From an uncultured Sphingomonadaceae bacterium (GTDB taxonomy: Bacteria > Pseudomonadota > Alphaproteobacteria > Sphingomonadales > Sphingomonadaceae), in NCBI GenBank assembly GCA_947496865.1, contig CANMEE010000001.1, positions 372,001-436,000 on the forward strand: 64,000 bases of DNA, read 5' to 3'. Below the pieces are notes generated by a model. It made no database searches. It saw only the letters and a program-made list of their open reading frames with translations, and was not told the DNA's origin. This document shows positions 16,234 to 25,772 of this stretch, one piece after another (position 1 is the first letter of the stretch; the number at the start of each line of letters is the position of its first letter). The position numbers and the translations under genes were made by a program.

Positions 16234-16850
16234 TGGCTGAACCGTTCACCATCCTGACCTCCCTGCCGATGCTGCTAATCCGCGACAATATTGACACGGA
16301 CCAGATCATCCCCTCTCGCGAGATGAAGAGTACCGGCAAGACCGGCCTTGCCGATGGGTTGTTTGCGGGATGGCGCTATACTCAAATTGGCGGCCGCGAA
16401 ACTGATCCTAGTTTTGTGCTGAACGATCCGCATTATGCGGATAGCCAAATTATCCTCGGCGGTGCCAATTTCGGCTGTGGGTCGAGCCGTGAACATGCGG
16501 TTTGGGCGTTGGCTGAATATGGTTTCCGCGCCGTCATCGCGCCCAGCTTTGCGCCGATATTTGCCGGCAATTGCGCGCGCAACGGGGTTTTACCCGCCGT
16601 GATTGATGCCGATGCTATCGCCATCATGGAAAAAACGGACAGCCCGGTCACCATCGATTTGGGTGCTCAAACGGTCAGTATCGACGGCGGCGAAAGCTGG
16701 ACCTTTCCTATCGACAAGGAAGCCAAAGCGATGTTGCTAGAGGGATTAGACGCTATCGACCTGAGTTTGAAAATGGCCAACGACATTGCCACATGGCAAG
16801 AGGCCGACCGCGCGCAGCGGCCATGGATATATCTAGGAGCCAACCAATGA
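16233..16850 (+). CDS. Aconitase-superfamily hydratase/isomerase, small subunit (LeuD-like)
   Basis: About 205 aa; GTG 16230 or ATG 16233 overlaps the large-subunit stop, and ATG was chosen for ribosome-site spacing. The swivelling-domain signatures are clear: RDNIDTDQIIPSREMKS, FGCGSSREHAVWAL, and APSFAPIFAGNCARNGVLP. It completes a two-subunit [4Fe-4S] hydro-lyase with the preceding gene. Catabolic relatives such as dimethylmaleate hydratase (DmdAB) belong to this family. The stop overlaps the next gene as ATGA. Confidence 0.88.
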   Translation: MAEPFTILTSLPMLLIRDNIDTDQIIPSREMKSTGKTGLADGLFAGWRYTQIGGRETDPSFVLNDPHYADSQIILGGANFGCGSSREHAVWALAEYGFRAVIAPSFAPIFAGNCARNGVLPAVIDADAIAIMEKTDSPVTIDLGAQTVSIDGGESWTFPIDKEAKAMLLEGLDAIDLSLKMANDIATWQEADRAQRPWIYLGANQ

Positions 16851-17779
16851 CAACTTCTGTAACCATCAGCGAAGTGGGGCCACGCGACGGCCTGCAAAGC
16901 GTCGATGCTGTTATGCCCACCGCAGCCAAAAAGGCATGGATCAAGGCCGAAGCCGAGGCCGGTGTTGGCGAGATTGAAGTGGGTAGTTTTGTTCCGCCTT
17001 CTCTGCTTCCGCAAATGGCGGATACGGCAGAGATTGTAGCCTATGCCAAAACACTACCCGATCTAGAGGTCGTGGCACTAATCCCCAATCTGAAGGGCGC
17101 GGAACGGGCCATCGCAGCGGGCGTCGACAAAATGTCGATCCCTTTCTCTATGTCTGAAACCCATAGCATCAACAACGTCCGTAAGGATCATCCGGCAATG
17201 CTCGCCGAAATCAAATCCATCGCACAGCTTGTCGTAGCCCAGCCAGATGGCCAGCGTCCGCATTTTGAGGTTGGCCTATCGACTGCCTTTGGCTGCACAA
17301 TCGAGGGACCCGTGAGCGAAGACCAAGTCGCGCGGCTTGCAGAAGCCGCCATGGAAGCCGGCGTTGCCGAAGTTGGTCTGTCGGACACCACCGGCTATGC
17401 CAACCCAGCACAAGTCACCCGCATGGTGCGCCAAATCAAAGGCGTGATCGGCAGTGACAAGCTCAACACCTTGCACCTTCATAACACACGTGGCCTGGGC
17501 CTCGCCAATGTCATGGCAGGGTTGGAAGAAGGCATTACCACCTTTGACGCCTCCTTAGGTGGACTAGGCGGATGTCCCTTCGCGCCGGGCGCATCGGGTA
17601 ATATTGTCACTGAGGATCTGGTCTTCATGATAGAGGCCATGGGTATCAATACCGGTATTAGTCTCGATAAGCTTCTGAAAGTCAGAGAGATTATCGCAAA
17701 TGCCCTGCCCGGCGAACCCCTTTACGGTTTCACGCCCGATGCAGGCCTTCCTCTAGGATTTGGAGAGACCGCCGCATGA
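16847..17779 (+). CDS. HMG-CoA-lyase-like aldolase/lyase, copy 1
   Basis: 310 aa from ATG 16847, which overlaps the LeuD stop; an in-frame extension upstream lies inside that gene. The family opens with SEVGPRDGLQSV, binds a divalent metal through Asp of the PRDG motif and HLHNTRG, and has the catalytic loop GGLGGCPFAPGASGN with its cysteine. These TIM-barrel enzymes cleave 3-hydroxy-3-methylacyl-CoA esters to acetyl-CoA and a keto acid. With a CoA-transferase and a hydratase beside it, a hydrate-activate-cleave sequence is likely. It differs clearly from copy 2 at 29370. Confidence 0.88.
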   Translation: MTTSVTISEVGPRDGLQSVDAVMPTAAKKAWIKAEAEAGVGEIEVGSFVPPSLLPQMADTAEIVAYAKTLPDLEVVALIPNLKGAERAIAAGVDKMSIPFSMSETHSINNVRKDHPAMLAEIKSIAQLVVAQPDGQRPHFEVGLSTAFGCTIEGPVSEDQVARLAEAAMEAGVAEVGLSDTTGYANPAQVTRMVRQIKGVIGSDKLNTLHLHNTRGLGLANVMAGLEEGITTFDASLGGLGGCPFAPGASGNIVTEDLVFMIEAMGINTGISLDKLLKVREIIANALPGEPLYGFTPDAGLPLGFGETAA

Positions 17780-18963
17780 GCATCCAACAAAATGGGCCAA
17801 CCCCGCTAGCGGGTCTGAAAGTCATTGAATTCACTCATATGGTCATGGGACCAACGGTTGGCGCGATCCTAGCATCGCTCGGCGCAGAGGTGATCCGCAT
17901 TGAACCGATAGGCGGTGACCGTACGCGTAATCTGGTGGGTTCCGGTTCCGGCTATTTCCCGATGTATAACCGGCACAAGCAGAGCATATCGCTCAACTTG
18001 AAAGACCCCAAAGGCCTAAAGGTCGCGCAGCAACTGGTCGCGGGTGCCGATATCCTGGTGGAGAATTATCGCCCCGGCGCGATGGACCGGTTGGGCCTTG
18101 GCTATGAAGCTTTGTCCGAGACTAACGAACGCCTCATCTACGCTTCGGAAAAAGGTTTTCTTCCCGGTCCCTATGAAAACCGCACGGCGCTCGACGAAGT
18201 CGCGCAAATGATGGGCGGACTTGCTTATATGACAGGGCCTCCCGGCCAACCATTGCGCGCTGGCTCCAGCGTCATCGACGTGACCGGCGGCATGTTCGGC
18301 GTCATCGCGATCTTGGCGGCAGTCGAAGAACGCCACCGGACCGGCAAGGGCCAGAAGGTCCAAAGTTCCTTATTTGAAACCACCGTCTATATGATCGGCC
18401 AGCATATGGCCCAAATGGCAGTCACCGGCAAAGCCGCTGATCCTATGCCTGCACGCATCTCCGCCTGGGCGATTTATGATGTGTTCCAGACCAAGGATGA
18501 ACCGATTTTCATTGGCGTGGTCACCGATGCCTTGTGGGAGAAATTCTGCAAGCTGTTCGCGCTTGATAACTTGTGGGCCGATGAAAGCATTCGCGAGAAT
18601 AATAATCGGGTTGCCGCACGCGATCGGATCATGCCGCAAATTCGCGACCTGGTCGCTGGTTTTGGCCGTGACGAATTGATAGCCAAACTGGAAGGCACAG
18701 GGCTTCCTTTCGCACCCATCGCACGGCCCGAGGATATGTTCGATGACCCACATCTCAACGCCAATGGCGGTTTGGAGCCGGTCACGCTGCCCGATGGCTC
18801 GCAAACAAAGCTACCGGTGCTGCCAATCGAGATGAATGGCGCTCGGCCCTCTGCTCCAGCGCAGTTATCAAGCATCGGTGAGCATAGTGATGCGATCATG
18901 AAAGAGTTGGGCCTCAGCGCGACCCAGATCCAATCGCTTCGGGATGCAGGTGTCGTTGATTAG
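17776..18963 (+). CDS. CaiB/BaiF family III CoA-transferase, copy 1
   Basis: 395 aa. Typical N-terminus (LAGLKVIEFTHMVMGPTVGAILASLGAEVIRIEP), YNRHKQSISLNLKDPKG, ENYRPGAMDRLGLGYE, and the catalytic-Asp region ALDEVAQMMGG with Asp140 in the expected position. It transfers CoA from an acyl-CoA donor such as succinyl-CoA to a carboxylate, probably a product of the hydratase or the substrate of the adjacent lyase. Overlaps the lyase gene by four bases and ends the tightly coupled part of the operon; the next gene follows after 97 bp. Confidence 0.9.
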   Translation: MSIQQNGPTPLAGLKVIEFTHMVMGPTVGAILASLGAEVIRIEPIGGDRTRNLVGSGSGYFPMYNRHKQSISLNLKDPKGLKVAQQLVAGADILVENYRPGAMDRLGLGYEALSETNERLIYASEKGFLPGPYENRTALDEVAQMMGGLAYMTGPPGQPLRAGSSVIDVTGGMFGVIAILAAVEERHRTGKGQKVQSSLFETTVYMIGQHMAQMAVTGKAADPMPARISAWAIYDVFQTKDEPIFIGVVTDALWEKFCKLFALDNLWADESIRENNNRVAARDRIMPQIRDLVAGFGRDELIAKLEGTGLPFAPIARPEDMFDDPHLNANGGLEPVTLPDGSQTKLPVLPIEMNGARPSAPAQLSSIGEHSDAIMKELGLSATQIQSLRDAGVVD

Positions 18964-19060
18964 CCTGGCCTTGGGTCGTTTGATCCCAGACCAAAAGTAA
19001 CAGTGGCACGGTCCCGACATTCTCCCTTATCAATGGCAACAACTAGGGAGAGTTATCGCC

Positions 19061-20683
19061 ATGAAGACGGATGTTCTGATCATCGGAGCCGGTGCGGCCG
19101 GCCTGAGCGCCGCGCTCGCCGCGCATGAGGCAGGTTCAAGTGTCACCGTCATTGAGAAACAGCCAAAACTGGGCGGCACCGCGTCGATATCCGGCGGTAT
19201 TGTCTGGATACCGGGCAACCGGCAAATGCAGGTTCACGGCATCGCGGATAGCCGTGAGGATGCCCTCGCCTATTTCCGCTCGCTCGATCAGGGTGATATA
19301 GACGACACCAGCTTGACGGCCTTTGTAGAAGAAGGCCCCCGCGCCCTTGCATTTCTGGAAGATCTCGATGCCGCGCGGCTCAGTATGCTCGAAGGCTATC
19401 CCGACTATTATCTCGATCGGCCCGGGGCTCGACCCGATGGAGGCCGCGCCCTCGATAATGATCTTTTCGACTTTACGACACTGGGAGACTGGGCGGACAA
19501 GGTGTTTGAACATGGGCCAGCCCCGCGCATGATGCTGCGCGAAACCCCATTGGGCGGCGGCACCGGGCAAGTCGACCCTGCTGAGATGGCACGCCGCGAA
19601 AGCGAAGATTTGCGCGGCTGGGGACAAGCCTTGATTGGCCGCTTGTTAAAGGCCTGCCTCGACCGGGGCATTGAGCCGTTATTGGATGTCAGCGGCTATC
19701 GCTTGATCGTCGAGGATGGCCGGGTGATTGGCGCAACCGTGCGCCGCGATAATGCCAATTTGACGATCGACGCCGCGCAAGGCGTGATCCTCGCCACGGG
19801 TGGTTTTGAATGGAATGATCAGCTCAAACAAACCTTCCTGCGCGGTCCGCTGGATGCCCCTGCTTCACCTCCGGGCAATCAAGGTGATGGCCTGAAAATG
19901 GCGATGGCGGCAGGCGCCAGCCTTGGCAATATGACCAGCGCTTGGTGGGTACCGACGCTGTCCATGCCCGGCGTAAACTGGGAAGGCGGCGAGCAACGCG
20001 CTATGCCGGTTTTGATCGAGAGAACCTTGCCACACACGATCCTCGTCAATGGCGCGGGCAAACGCTTTTGCAATGAGGCGAATAATTATTCAGCCCTTGC
20101 AGGCGCCTTCCATCAATTTGATCCGGCGACTTATTCCTATCCCAATTTGCCAGCCTATCTGATTTTCGACGCGCAATATATCTCCCGCTATCCGCTGGCC
20201 TCTGTCATGCCGGGCCAACCGATACCCGATTGGATCACGAGCGCCGATGACCTGGAAAGTCTTGGCACGGCAATAGGAATAGACGGCGCGCAGCTTGAAG
20301 AAACCGTCACCCATTTCAATGCCCACGCGATCAAAGGTCACGATCCTGATTTTGCCCGTGGCGAAAATGCCTATGACCGCTTTTATGGCGATCGCTCTCG
20401 CGATGGCGCAGCAGCCACATTGGGCCCGATTACCAACGGACCTTTCTACGCTGTGGAAATTAAGATGGGCACTCTCGGCACCAATGGCGGCGCTAAAACT
20501 GATGGATCCGCGCAAGTGCTGGATTTGGACGGAGAGCCGATAGCCGGACTTTTCGCAGCTGGTAATGTCATTAGCTGCCCGACCGGAGGTGTTTATGCAG
20601 GCGCCGGCGGAACGCTCGGCCCCGCGCTGACCTTTGGATATATTGCCGGACGTGCCGCAGCGCGCAGGATCAACAGTTTATAA
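19061..20683 (+). CDS. FAD-dependent dehydrogenase, 3-ketosteroid dehydrogenase / fumarate reductase flavoprotein type
   Basis: 540 aa. N-terminal FAD motif IIGAGAAGLSAALAAHEAG with EKQPKLGGTASISGG, and the C-terminal flavin-contact segment NVISCPTGGVYAGAGGTLGPALTFGYIAGRAAA. This pattern is typical of the 3-ketosteroid-delta1-dehydrogenase branch of the FAD_binding_2 family, which moves hydrogens across a C-C bond next to a keto group. AGGGAGAG sits upstream of the ATG. No steroid ring-degradation genes are nearby, so the real substrate may be another cyclic or unsaturated keto compound. Confidence 0.88.
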   Translation: MKTDVLIIGAGAAGLSAALAAHEAGSSVTVIEKQPKLGGTASISGGIVWIPGNRQMQVHGIADSREDALAYFRSLDQGDIDDTSLTAFVEEGPRALAFLEDLDAARLSMLEGYPDYYLDRPGARPDGGRALDNDLFDFTTLGDWADKVFEHGPAPRMMLRETPLGGGTGQVDPAEMARRESEDLRGWGQALIGRLLKACLDRGIEPLLDVSGYRLIVEDGRVIGATVRRDNANLTIDAAQGVILATGGFEWNDQLKQTFLRGPLDAPASPPGNQGDGLKMAMAAGASLGNMTSAWWVPTLSMPGVNWEGGEQRAMPVLIERTLPHTILVNGAGKRFCNEANNYSALAGAFHQFDPATYSYPNLPAYLIFDAQYISRYPLASVMPGQPIPDWITSADDLESLGTAIGIDGAQLEETVTHFNAHAIKGHDPDFARGENAYDRFYGDRSRDGAAATLGPITNGPFYAVEIKMGTLGTNGGAKTDGSAQVLDLDGEPIAGLFAAGNVISCPTGGVYAGAGGTLGPALTFGYIAGRAAARRINSL

Positions 20684-20721
20684 TCAACGACGTTTAGGAA
20701 GAGGATAGGATCATCAGAATA

Positions 20722-21666
20722 TTGACCATCGGCGCGACCGGCGACCAAGGCCACCCTTTGCTAGAAAGATTGCTGGACGCTGACTTGCATCCGGTAGCGG
20801 CGCTGCGCAATCCGACGGCGCTCGCCAACACGCCTTTTGCCGATGTCGAGACCATATCGGCTGATCTTTACGACGAGCAGTCCATGGTTGCAGCCGCGCA
20901 AGGCATGGACGCGATCGCCATGCACCTGCCCTTTGTTTTTGATCTGGAGAAAGCAACTGAGCTGGGCCGGAATATTGCTGCCGCAGCCAAGGGCAGCAGC
21001 GTTCGTAAAATTGTCTTTAACACCAGCTGCTTTGTTGCAGAGCAAGACAATGGCAACCCCGCCCATGATGGCCGCCGGGCGATTGAACAGGCGATTATCG
21101 ACAGCGGCGTCGCTTACGCGATTTTTGAAACCAAAGTCTTTATGGACAATATGATCCGCAGCTGGAACAAGCCGTCTATCGTCAACAGTTCGATATTTGC
21201 ATATCCCGCTAAACCGGATTTGAAAATATCCTGGATATGTCTCGATGACGTGGCTGCCTTCATGGTCGAAGCCTTGCAGAATGACGACCTGCCCAGTGGG
21301 CGCTATGCCGTGGGTGGCCCGCAAGCCTTGGTGGGCGACGAGGTCGCTGCGATTCTCAGCGAAGTGACAGGCAAAACCGTTACATTTAAAAGCCTGACGC
21401 CCGATGACTTCGCTTCTGCGATGAGCCTGCTGGTCACCGGATCAGCCACTGTCGAACCCAAATCCATTTATAGCGGCATGGCGAGCTTCTACAGCTTTTA
21501 TAACGAACAACCGGTATCGCCGCTGATCGCCGACACAGCCGAAATGGCGAAATATTTCAAAACCCGGCCAACGCCGCTCGCCAAATGGGCCGCACGCCAG
21601 GATTGGACCGATCCCACGGATCCAGCCCTGGCGATCAGAATGGCCGGGATGCAGAACGGAATGTAA
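20722..21666 (+). CDS. NmrA-like NAD(P)-binding reductase, atypical start
   Basis: About 314 aa, an atypical SDR: IGATGDQGHPLLERLLDADLHPVAALRNP is the NmrA Rossmann motif, followed by VRKIVFNTSCFVA and a C-terminal half characteristic of NmrA/HSCARG proteins. No ATG or GTG lies where the reading frame should start. The family N-terminus (normally M-K-I-L-x-I-G-A-T-G) matches codons ATC ATC AGA ATA TTG ACC from 20710. TTG 20722 is the first ordinary start but cuts into the first beta strand. A GGAAGAGGATAGG ribosome-site tract lies just upstream. It may act as a reductase or a redox-sensing regulator in the cluster. Confidence 0.78.
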   Translation: MTIGATGDQGHPLLERLLDADLHPVAALRNPTALANTPFADVETISADLYDEQSMVAAAQGMDAIAMHLPFVFDLEKATELGRNIAAAAKGSSVRKIVFNTSCFVAEQDNGNPAHDGRRAIEQAIIDSGVAYAIFETKVFMDNMIRSWNKPSIVNSSIFAYPAKPDLKISWICLDDVAAFMVEALQNDDLPSGRYAVGGPQALVGDEVAAILSEVTGKTVTFKSLTPDDFASAMSLLVTGSATVEPKSIYSGMASFYSFYNEQPVSPLIADTAEMAKYFKTRPTPLAKWAARQDWTDPTDPALAIRMAGMQNGM

Positions 21667-21769
21667 TATTTGGGCGCTATTGCCCCGGTTCAAAAATCTG
21701 TCATGTTCAGGCGCTAAGACGGCTCTAAGAGATTAGTCGCCATCGCGCCTAATGACAGGATCGCAAATC

Positions 21770-23131
21770 ATGCAGTTGAATCGCCGTAATTTTACCGGAG
21801 GGTTGACCGCTCTCGCTATGTCCGGCTTTGCCCAACACAGCAGTCTGGCGAGGCGCGGAGCGGTCATGTCTCACAAAGGCTACGGTCCGTTGCAAGCCGA
21901 TCCCAATGGCTTGCTTGATCTACCCAAAGGCTTTTCCTATCGCGTGATTTCCGAATTTCGCGGAACCATGTCCGACGGAAACCGAGTGCCTGACCGTGCC
22001 GACGGCATGGGTTGTTTTGCAATGCCGGATGGCAAGATCGCTTTGGTCCGAAATCATGAGCTCAAAGCCACCCATTTTGATGACGGCCCCTTTGGTAATG
22101 CACCCTCGACACCGGCCACCTATGACCACAGCAATGACGGCAAGCCACTGGTCGGTGGTACCACAACGTTGCTGTTGGACGAACAAACGCTAGCCATCGA
22201 GCGCGAGCATCTCAGTCTTGTCGGCACTATACGCAACTGTGCTGGCGGCACGACACCCTGGGGTAGCTGGCTAAGCTGTGAGGAAGATATGACCCGCGCA
22301 GGTGATGGCGTGAAGCGCGATCATGGCTGGATTTTTGAAGTCCCGGCGGCCCATGACGGGCTGGTTGATCCCGTCCCGCTCAAAGCAATGGGTCGGTTCA
22401 ATCACGAGGCCGCAGCGGTCGATCCGGCAACAGGTATTGTTTATCTGACAGAGGATAGGAACGACAGCCTGTTCTATCGCTTCATCCCGAATGTACCGGG
22501 CGAGCTGGCCGAAGGCGGCCAGTTGCAAGCCATGGCATTTGCCAGTGACACGATTGACAATGACAGCCGCAATTGGGGCGAAACAACTTTCCAGCCGGGC
22601 GCTTGGCAATTTGTCCGCTGGATTGACGTAACCGATGTGGAAAGCCCCAAGGATGATCTGCGCGAACGCGGGGCTCGTGACGGTGCTGTCAAATTCGCGC
22701 GCGGTGAGGGTATTATTTTCGGCGATGGCGAGCTTTATTTCTGCTGCACCAATGGCGGCGCAGCAAAAGAAGGTCAGATCATGCGCTATCGCACCTCGCG
22801 CTTTGAAGGGCAGAAAGAGGAAAACGCCGCGCCCGGGCTGTTGCAACTATTCATGGAATCAACCGACCGGCGGCAATATAGTTATGGCGACAATCTTACC
22901 ATTGCGCCAAATGGCCATCTGATTGTCTGCGAAGATCAATATAGCGCGACTGTCGACAATCATCTGCGCGGTGTGACGCCTCGCGGAGAGGCTTACGCAC
23001 TTGCTCGGATCAGAGTGCAAACAGAGCCGGCAGGAGCCTGTTTCTCGCCGGATGGACGCACCATGTTCGTCAATCTGTACAGCCCGACAAAAACGCTGGC
23101 CGTTTCAGGCCCTTGGAGCAAAGCTATTTAA
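21770..23131 (+). CDS. PhoX/DUF839-family protein with Tat signal
   Basis: About 453 aa from ATG 21770; an in-frame ATG at 21752 is possible. NRRNFTGGLTALAMSGFA is a twin-arginine signal, so it is exported folded. The DUF839/PhoX beta-propeller landmarks follow: VRNHELKATHF, GGTTTLLLDEQ, AGGTTPWGSWLSCEED, GRFNHEAAAVDPATGIVYLTEDRNDSLFYRFIP, and CFSPDGRTMFVNLYSPTKTLAVSGPW. PhoX proteins are calcium- and iron-dependent phosphatases, but many DUF839 members have no tested activity. A bidirectional hairpin (23146-23178) follows. Confidence 0.82.
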   Translation: MQLNRRNFTGGLTALAMSGFAQHSSLARRGAVMSHKGYGPLQADPNGLLDLPKGFSYRVISEFRGTMSDGNRVPDRADGMGCFAMPDGKIALVRNHELKATHFDDGPFGNAPSTPATYDHSNDGKPLVGGTTTLLLDEQTLAIEREHLSLVGTIRNCAGGTTPWGSWLSCEEDMTRAGDGVKRDHGWIFEVPAAHDGLVDPVPLKAMGRFNHEAAAVDPATGIVYLTEDRNDSLFYRFIPNVPGELAEGGQLQAMAFASDTIDNDSRNWGETTFQPGAWQFVRWIDVTDVESPKDDLRERGARDGAVKFARGEGIIFGDGELYFCCTNGGAAKEGQIMRYRTSRFEGQKEENAAPGLLQLFMESTDRRQYSYGDNLTIAPNGHLIVCEDQYSATVDNHLRGVTPRGEAYALARIRVQTEPAGACFSPDGRTMFVNLYSPTKTLAVSGPWSKAI

Positions 23132-23145
23132 TTTTAGGGGCATTG

Positions 23146-23178
23146 TGGGGCGCAGCGCGTTAATCGCGCCGCGCCCCA
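23146..23178. terminator. Bidirectional terminator-type hairpin
   Basis: TGGGGCGC-A-GCGCG, loop TTAAT, CGCGC-C-GCGCCCCA: an eight-pair outer and five-pair inner stem separated by one A/C mismatch, in the 57-bp gap between convergent genes. No clear T-run, so strength on either strand is uncertain. Confidence 0.65.
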
Positions 23179-23188
23179 TAATTGGTAA

Positions 23189-25714
23189 TTAGAATTTATA
23201 TCCGACTTCAACGCCAAAGCGACGACGAGCGCCTGGCGAGATAAACGAACCGCCAAATTCTACCGCCGGAATAACCTCATTGAGATATTTCCGGTTGAAC
23301 ATATTGTCAGCAAATGCGGTGATTTTCCAGCTTTCGCCTTCAAAACCGACGCGCAGATCAAGCACGCCAAAGGCTTCCCGTTCCGTCGGGGTAAGATCGG
23401 CATCGCCAACAGCGGCTGGCAGAGCCAGAGCAGAGCCCGGCAACAAGCCGCTGAACAGGGTCGGACCAATGTCATCTTGCACCGTATGGAAGAACGTCGG
23501 ACCGGTAATCCGGTAGTCGGCTCGCATTACCAGATCGAAACTATCGGCGATCGGCGCCACAATCTGTGTGCCCAGATTAATCGTGTAATCGGACGTCGAT
23601 GGAGATTTGTTTCCGACTGTCTCGGGACGAGAGCTATTCGCTTTAATCTCGCTTTCGGTCACGTTGAACGAACCGAAAATATCCCATCCGTCTACAATCT
23701 CCAAATTGGCGTTAAACTCGGCGCCGTAGATTTCGACTTCATCGATATTCGAAACAATCCGTAGAAGCCCAAAAGCACCGACGAAAAATTCGAAAAATTG
23801 CACATCATCCGCTTCGGTATAATAGCCCGCAAGATCAAAGGTCATCCGGCCATTCCAAAGACTGCCCTTGATACCTGCTTCAAAGGCACTGGATGTTTCC
23901 TTGTCGAAAACGTCTTCGATGAGAATGTTGGTACCGAGAAATTGATTGAAATTCTGATCAATTACCGCTGCAGATCCTTGGTTGTTGAAACCACCAGATT
24001 TGAAGCCGATGCCCCAATTTGCATAGACATTAATGTCATCCGTCAAACCATAGCGTAGCGATATCTTGGGTTGCAGCTGTTTGAAGCTCTGCGATTGATC
24101 AGCAATGGGACCAAAGGCCTGACCCGGGTTAATCGGTCCGCCGCCAAAAGGGTCGGTCGCATTCGGGACCAAATTGCTAACGCTGCGATCTTCTATATCA
24201 TAGCGCAGCGCAACACCGACATTGAACCGGTCACTCGGTTCCCAGTCAACCGAACCGAACGCGGCATAAACATCGGTGTTGAAATTATCAAAATAGAGCT
24301 GCGTTGTTGGGTTGGTGCTATTGGCGTCGTTGAACAGCTCGCGGATAACGCCCTGCCCTAGATCCGCGCCAAGACTAACTCCAACATCACGATCAATATT
24401 CAGATAATAGGCACCGACCTGCCAGTTGAGCGGACCATCATTGTCGGACGCCAGTCGCACTTCGGCGCTGATATCGGTTTGGTTACGGATTTGATATTGC
24501 GTTCCATCGCAGGTTGTTGGGCTATAAGGGCCAAAGGTGGAACCGTTCGCCGGGTCGAAGATAAACGGCGTCGGCACCGTGCCAATAAAGCCCGGGGAAT
24601 TGACGGGAAAGCCCGTCAGTGCAGCGGTCGTACCAAAGCAGCTATTGGATGCCGCAACCGATGCCGGTGTGGCTCCGGGAAAGGTGAAGCGCGCAAAGTC
24701 AGCCGAGGTGCCATCTGCTGTCAGTTCCTGATCGACATCGCTGTACAGCACCCATGCGGTCAGGACAGTGGAATCAAATTGATGTTCGATCTTAGCTGAT
24801 GCTTCAAAGGTTTGCTGATCATTGGTTGGCCGGATATTGCCATAAAAATTGAAAGGATGGTCGTTCACATCTTCAAAAAAGTCAGGATTCACGCCTGCGA
24901 AATTGGGGAGATGGAAAGCAGCGTTGAAGTTGATCGACGCACCGGAAAGATCCGCATAGCGCGCTTTTACATCCAGCTCGGTATTGTCGCCCAACTGGGT
25001 GACAAACCGGCCATCAATGGACCAGGTTTCCTGATCATCGACAATCGCCGCATTATTTTGGAAGGAGTTCCGAAAAAATCCATCACTGGTTGAATAGCTG
25101 CCCGACAGGACGAGACCTGATGAGTCGCCCACCGGGACCGATACGAAGGCCGATGCCTTATAGGTATTGTCCTCAGCAGCGCTGGCTTCGATACCGCCCT
25201 CTAGTTCATCACCAGGCTTCAGGGTTTGGATCACAATCGCGCCAGCGGCCGCGTTGCGACCATAAAGCGCGCCTTGCGGGCCTTTCAAAACCTCAATTTG
25301 GCGCAACGTGCCCTGTTTCTGGTTGAGCTGGGCGGTATTGGTTTTCAATATGCCGTCAACGACAAGCGCCACCGAGCTTTCCGCGTCGCGCGTGCCGTTA
25401 ATACCGCGAATGTTGATCTGCGTGTCGCCCGCTTCCGCAGTCCCGGTAATGATTGTGACACCGGCGGTAAGCTGCACAAATTCATCGGCGCGCTCAATAC
25501 CGGTTTTGTCAATGGCGTCCGCACCAAAGACCGTAACCGACGCTGGAACCTCAGTCAGCAATTCGTCCTGCCGCCGAGCAGTCACGATGATAACATTGCT
25601 ATCTTCGCCTTCGCTGGCGCCTTGATCGCCAGCCGATTGGGCAAGAGCGGGATTGAAACTCACCAGCGCAGCGAAACCCGCTGAGAGTGAAAGAGCTGTT
25701 TTTATGTTACGCAT
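23189..25714 (-). CDS. TonB-dependent outer-membrane receptor
   Basis: 841 aa from ATG 25714, preceded by GGGAAGG and starting with a clear signal peptide (MRNIKTALSLSAGFAALVSFNPALAQ). The TonB box region reads NVIIVTARRQDELLTEVPASVTVF, followed by the plug (INIRGINGTRDAESSVALVVDG, LKGPQGALYGRNAAAGAI) and a long beta-barrel with an aromatic C-terminus (FGVEVGYKF). It imports a substrate across the outer membrane using energy from TonB. Its place between the two halves of the catabolic island suggests uptake of the island's substrate rather than iron, but sequence alone cannot say. The gene upstream on this strand starts 57 bp away. Confidence 0.93.
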   Translation of the reverse strand: MRNIKTALSLSAGFAALVSFNPALAQSAGDQGASEGEDSNVIIVTARRQDELLTEVPASVTVFGADAIDKTGIERADEFVQLTAGVTIITGTAEAGDTQINIRGINGTRDAESSVALVVDGILKTNTAQLNQKQGTLRQIEVLKGPQGALYGRNAAAGAIVIQTLKPGDELEGGIEASAAEDNTYKASAFVSVPVGDSSGLVLSGSYSTSDGFFRNSFQNNAAIVDDQETWSIDGRFVTQLGDNTELDVKARYADLSGASINFNAAFHLPNFAGVNPDFFEDVNDHPFNFYGNIRPTNDQQTFEASAKIEHQFDSTVLTAWVLYSDVDQELTADGTSADFARFTFPGATPASVAASNSCFGTTAALTGFPVNSPGFIGTVPTPFIFDPANGSTFGPYSPTTCDGTQYQIRNQTDISAEVRLASDNDGPLNWQVGAYYLNIDRDVGVSLGADLGQGVIRELFNDANSTNPTTQLYFDNFNTDVYAAFGSVDWEPSDRFNVGVALRYDIEDRSVSNLVPNATDPFGGGPINPGQAFGPIADQSQSFKQLQPKISLRYGLTDDINVYANWGIGFKSGGFNNQGSAAVIDQNFNQFLGTNILIEDVFDKETSSAFEAGIKGSLWNGRMTFDLAGYYTEADDVQFFEFFVGAFGLLRIVSNIDEVEIYGAEFNANLEIVDGWDIFGSFNVTESEIKANSSRPETVGNKSPSTSDYTINLGTQIVAPIADSFDLVMRADYRITGPTFFHTVQDDIGPTLFSGLLPGSALALPAAVGDADLTPTEREAFGVLDLRVGFEGESWKITAFADNMFNRKYLNEVIPAVEFGGSFISPGARRRFGVEVGYKF

Positions 25715-25772
25715 ATTAAATACCTTCCCTGAATGGAATATTCTGCAGGCCTTTTGACCCGTCATTTTCGCG

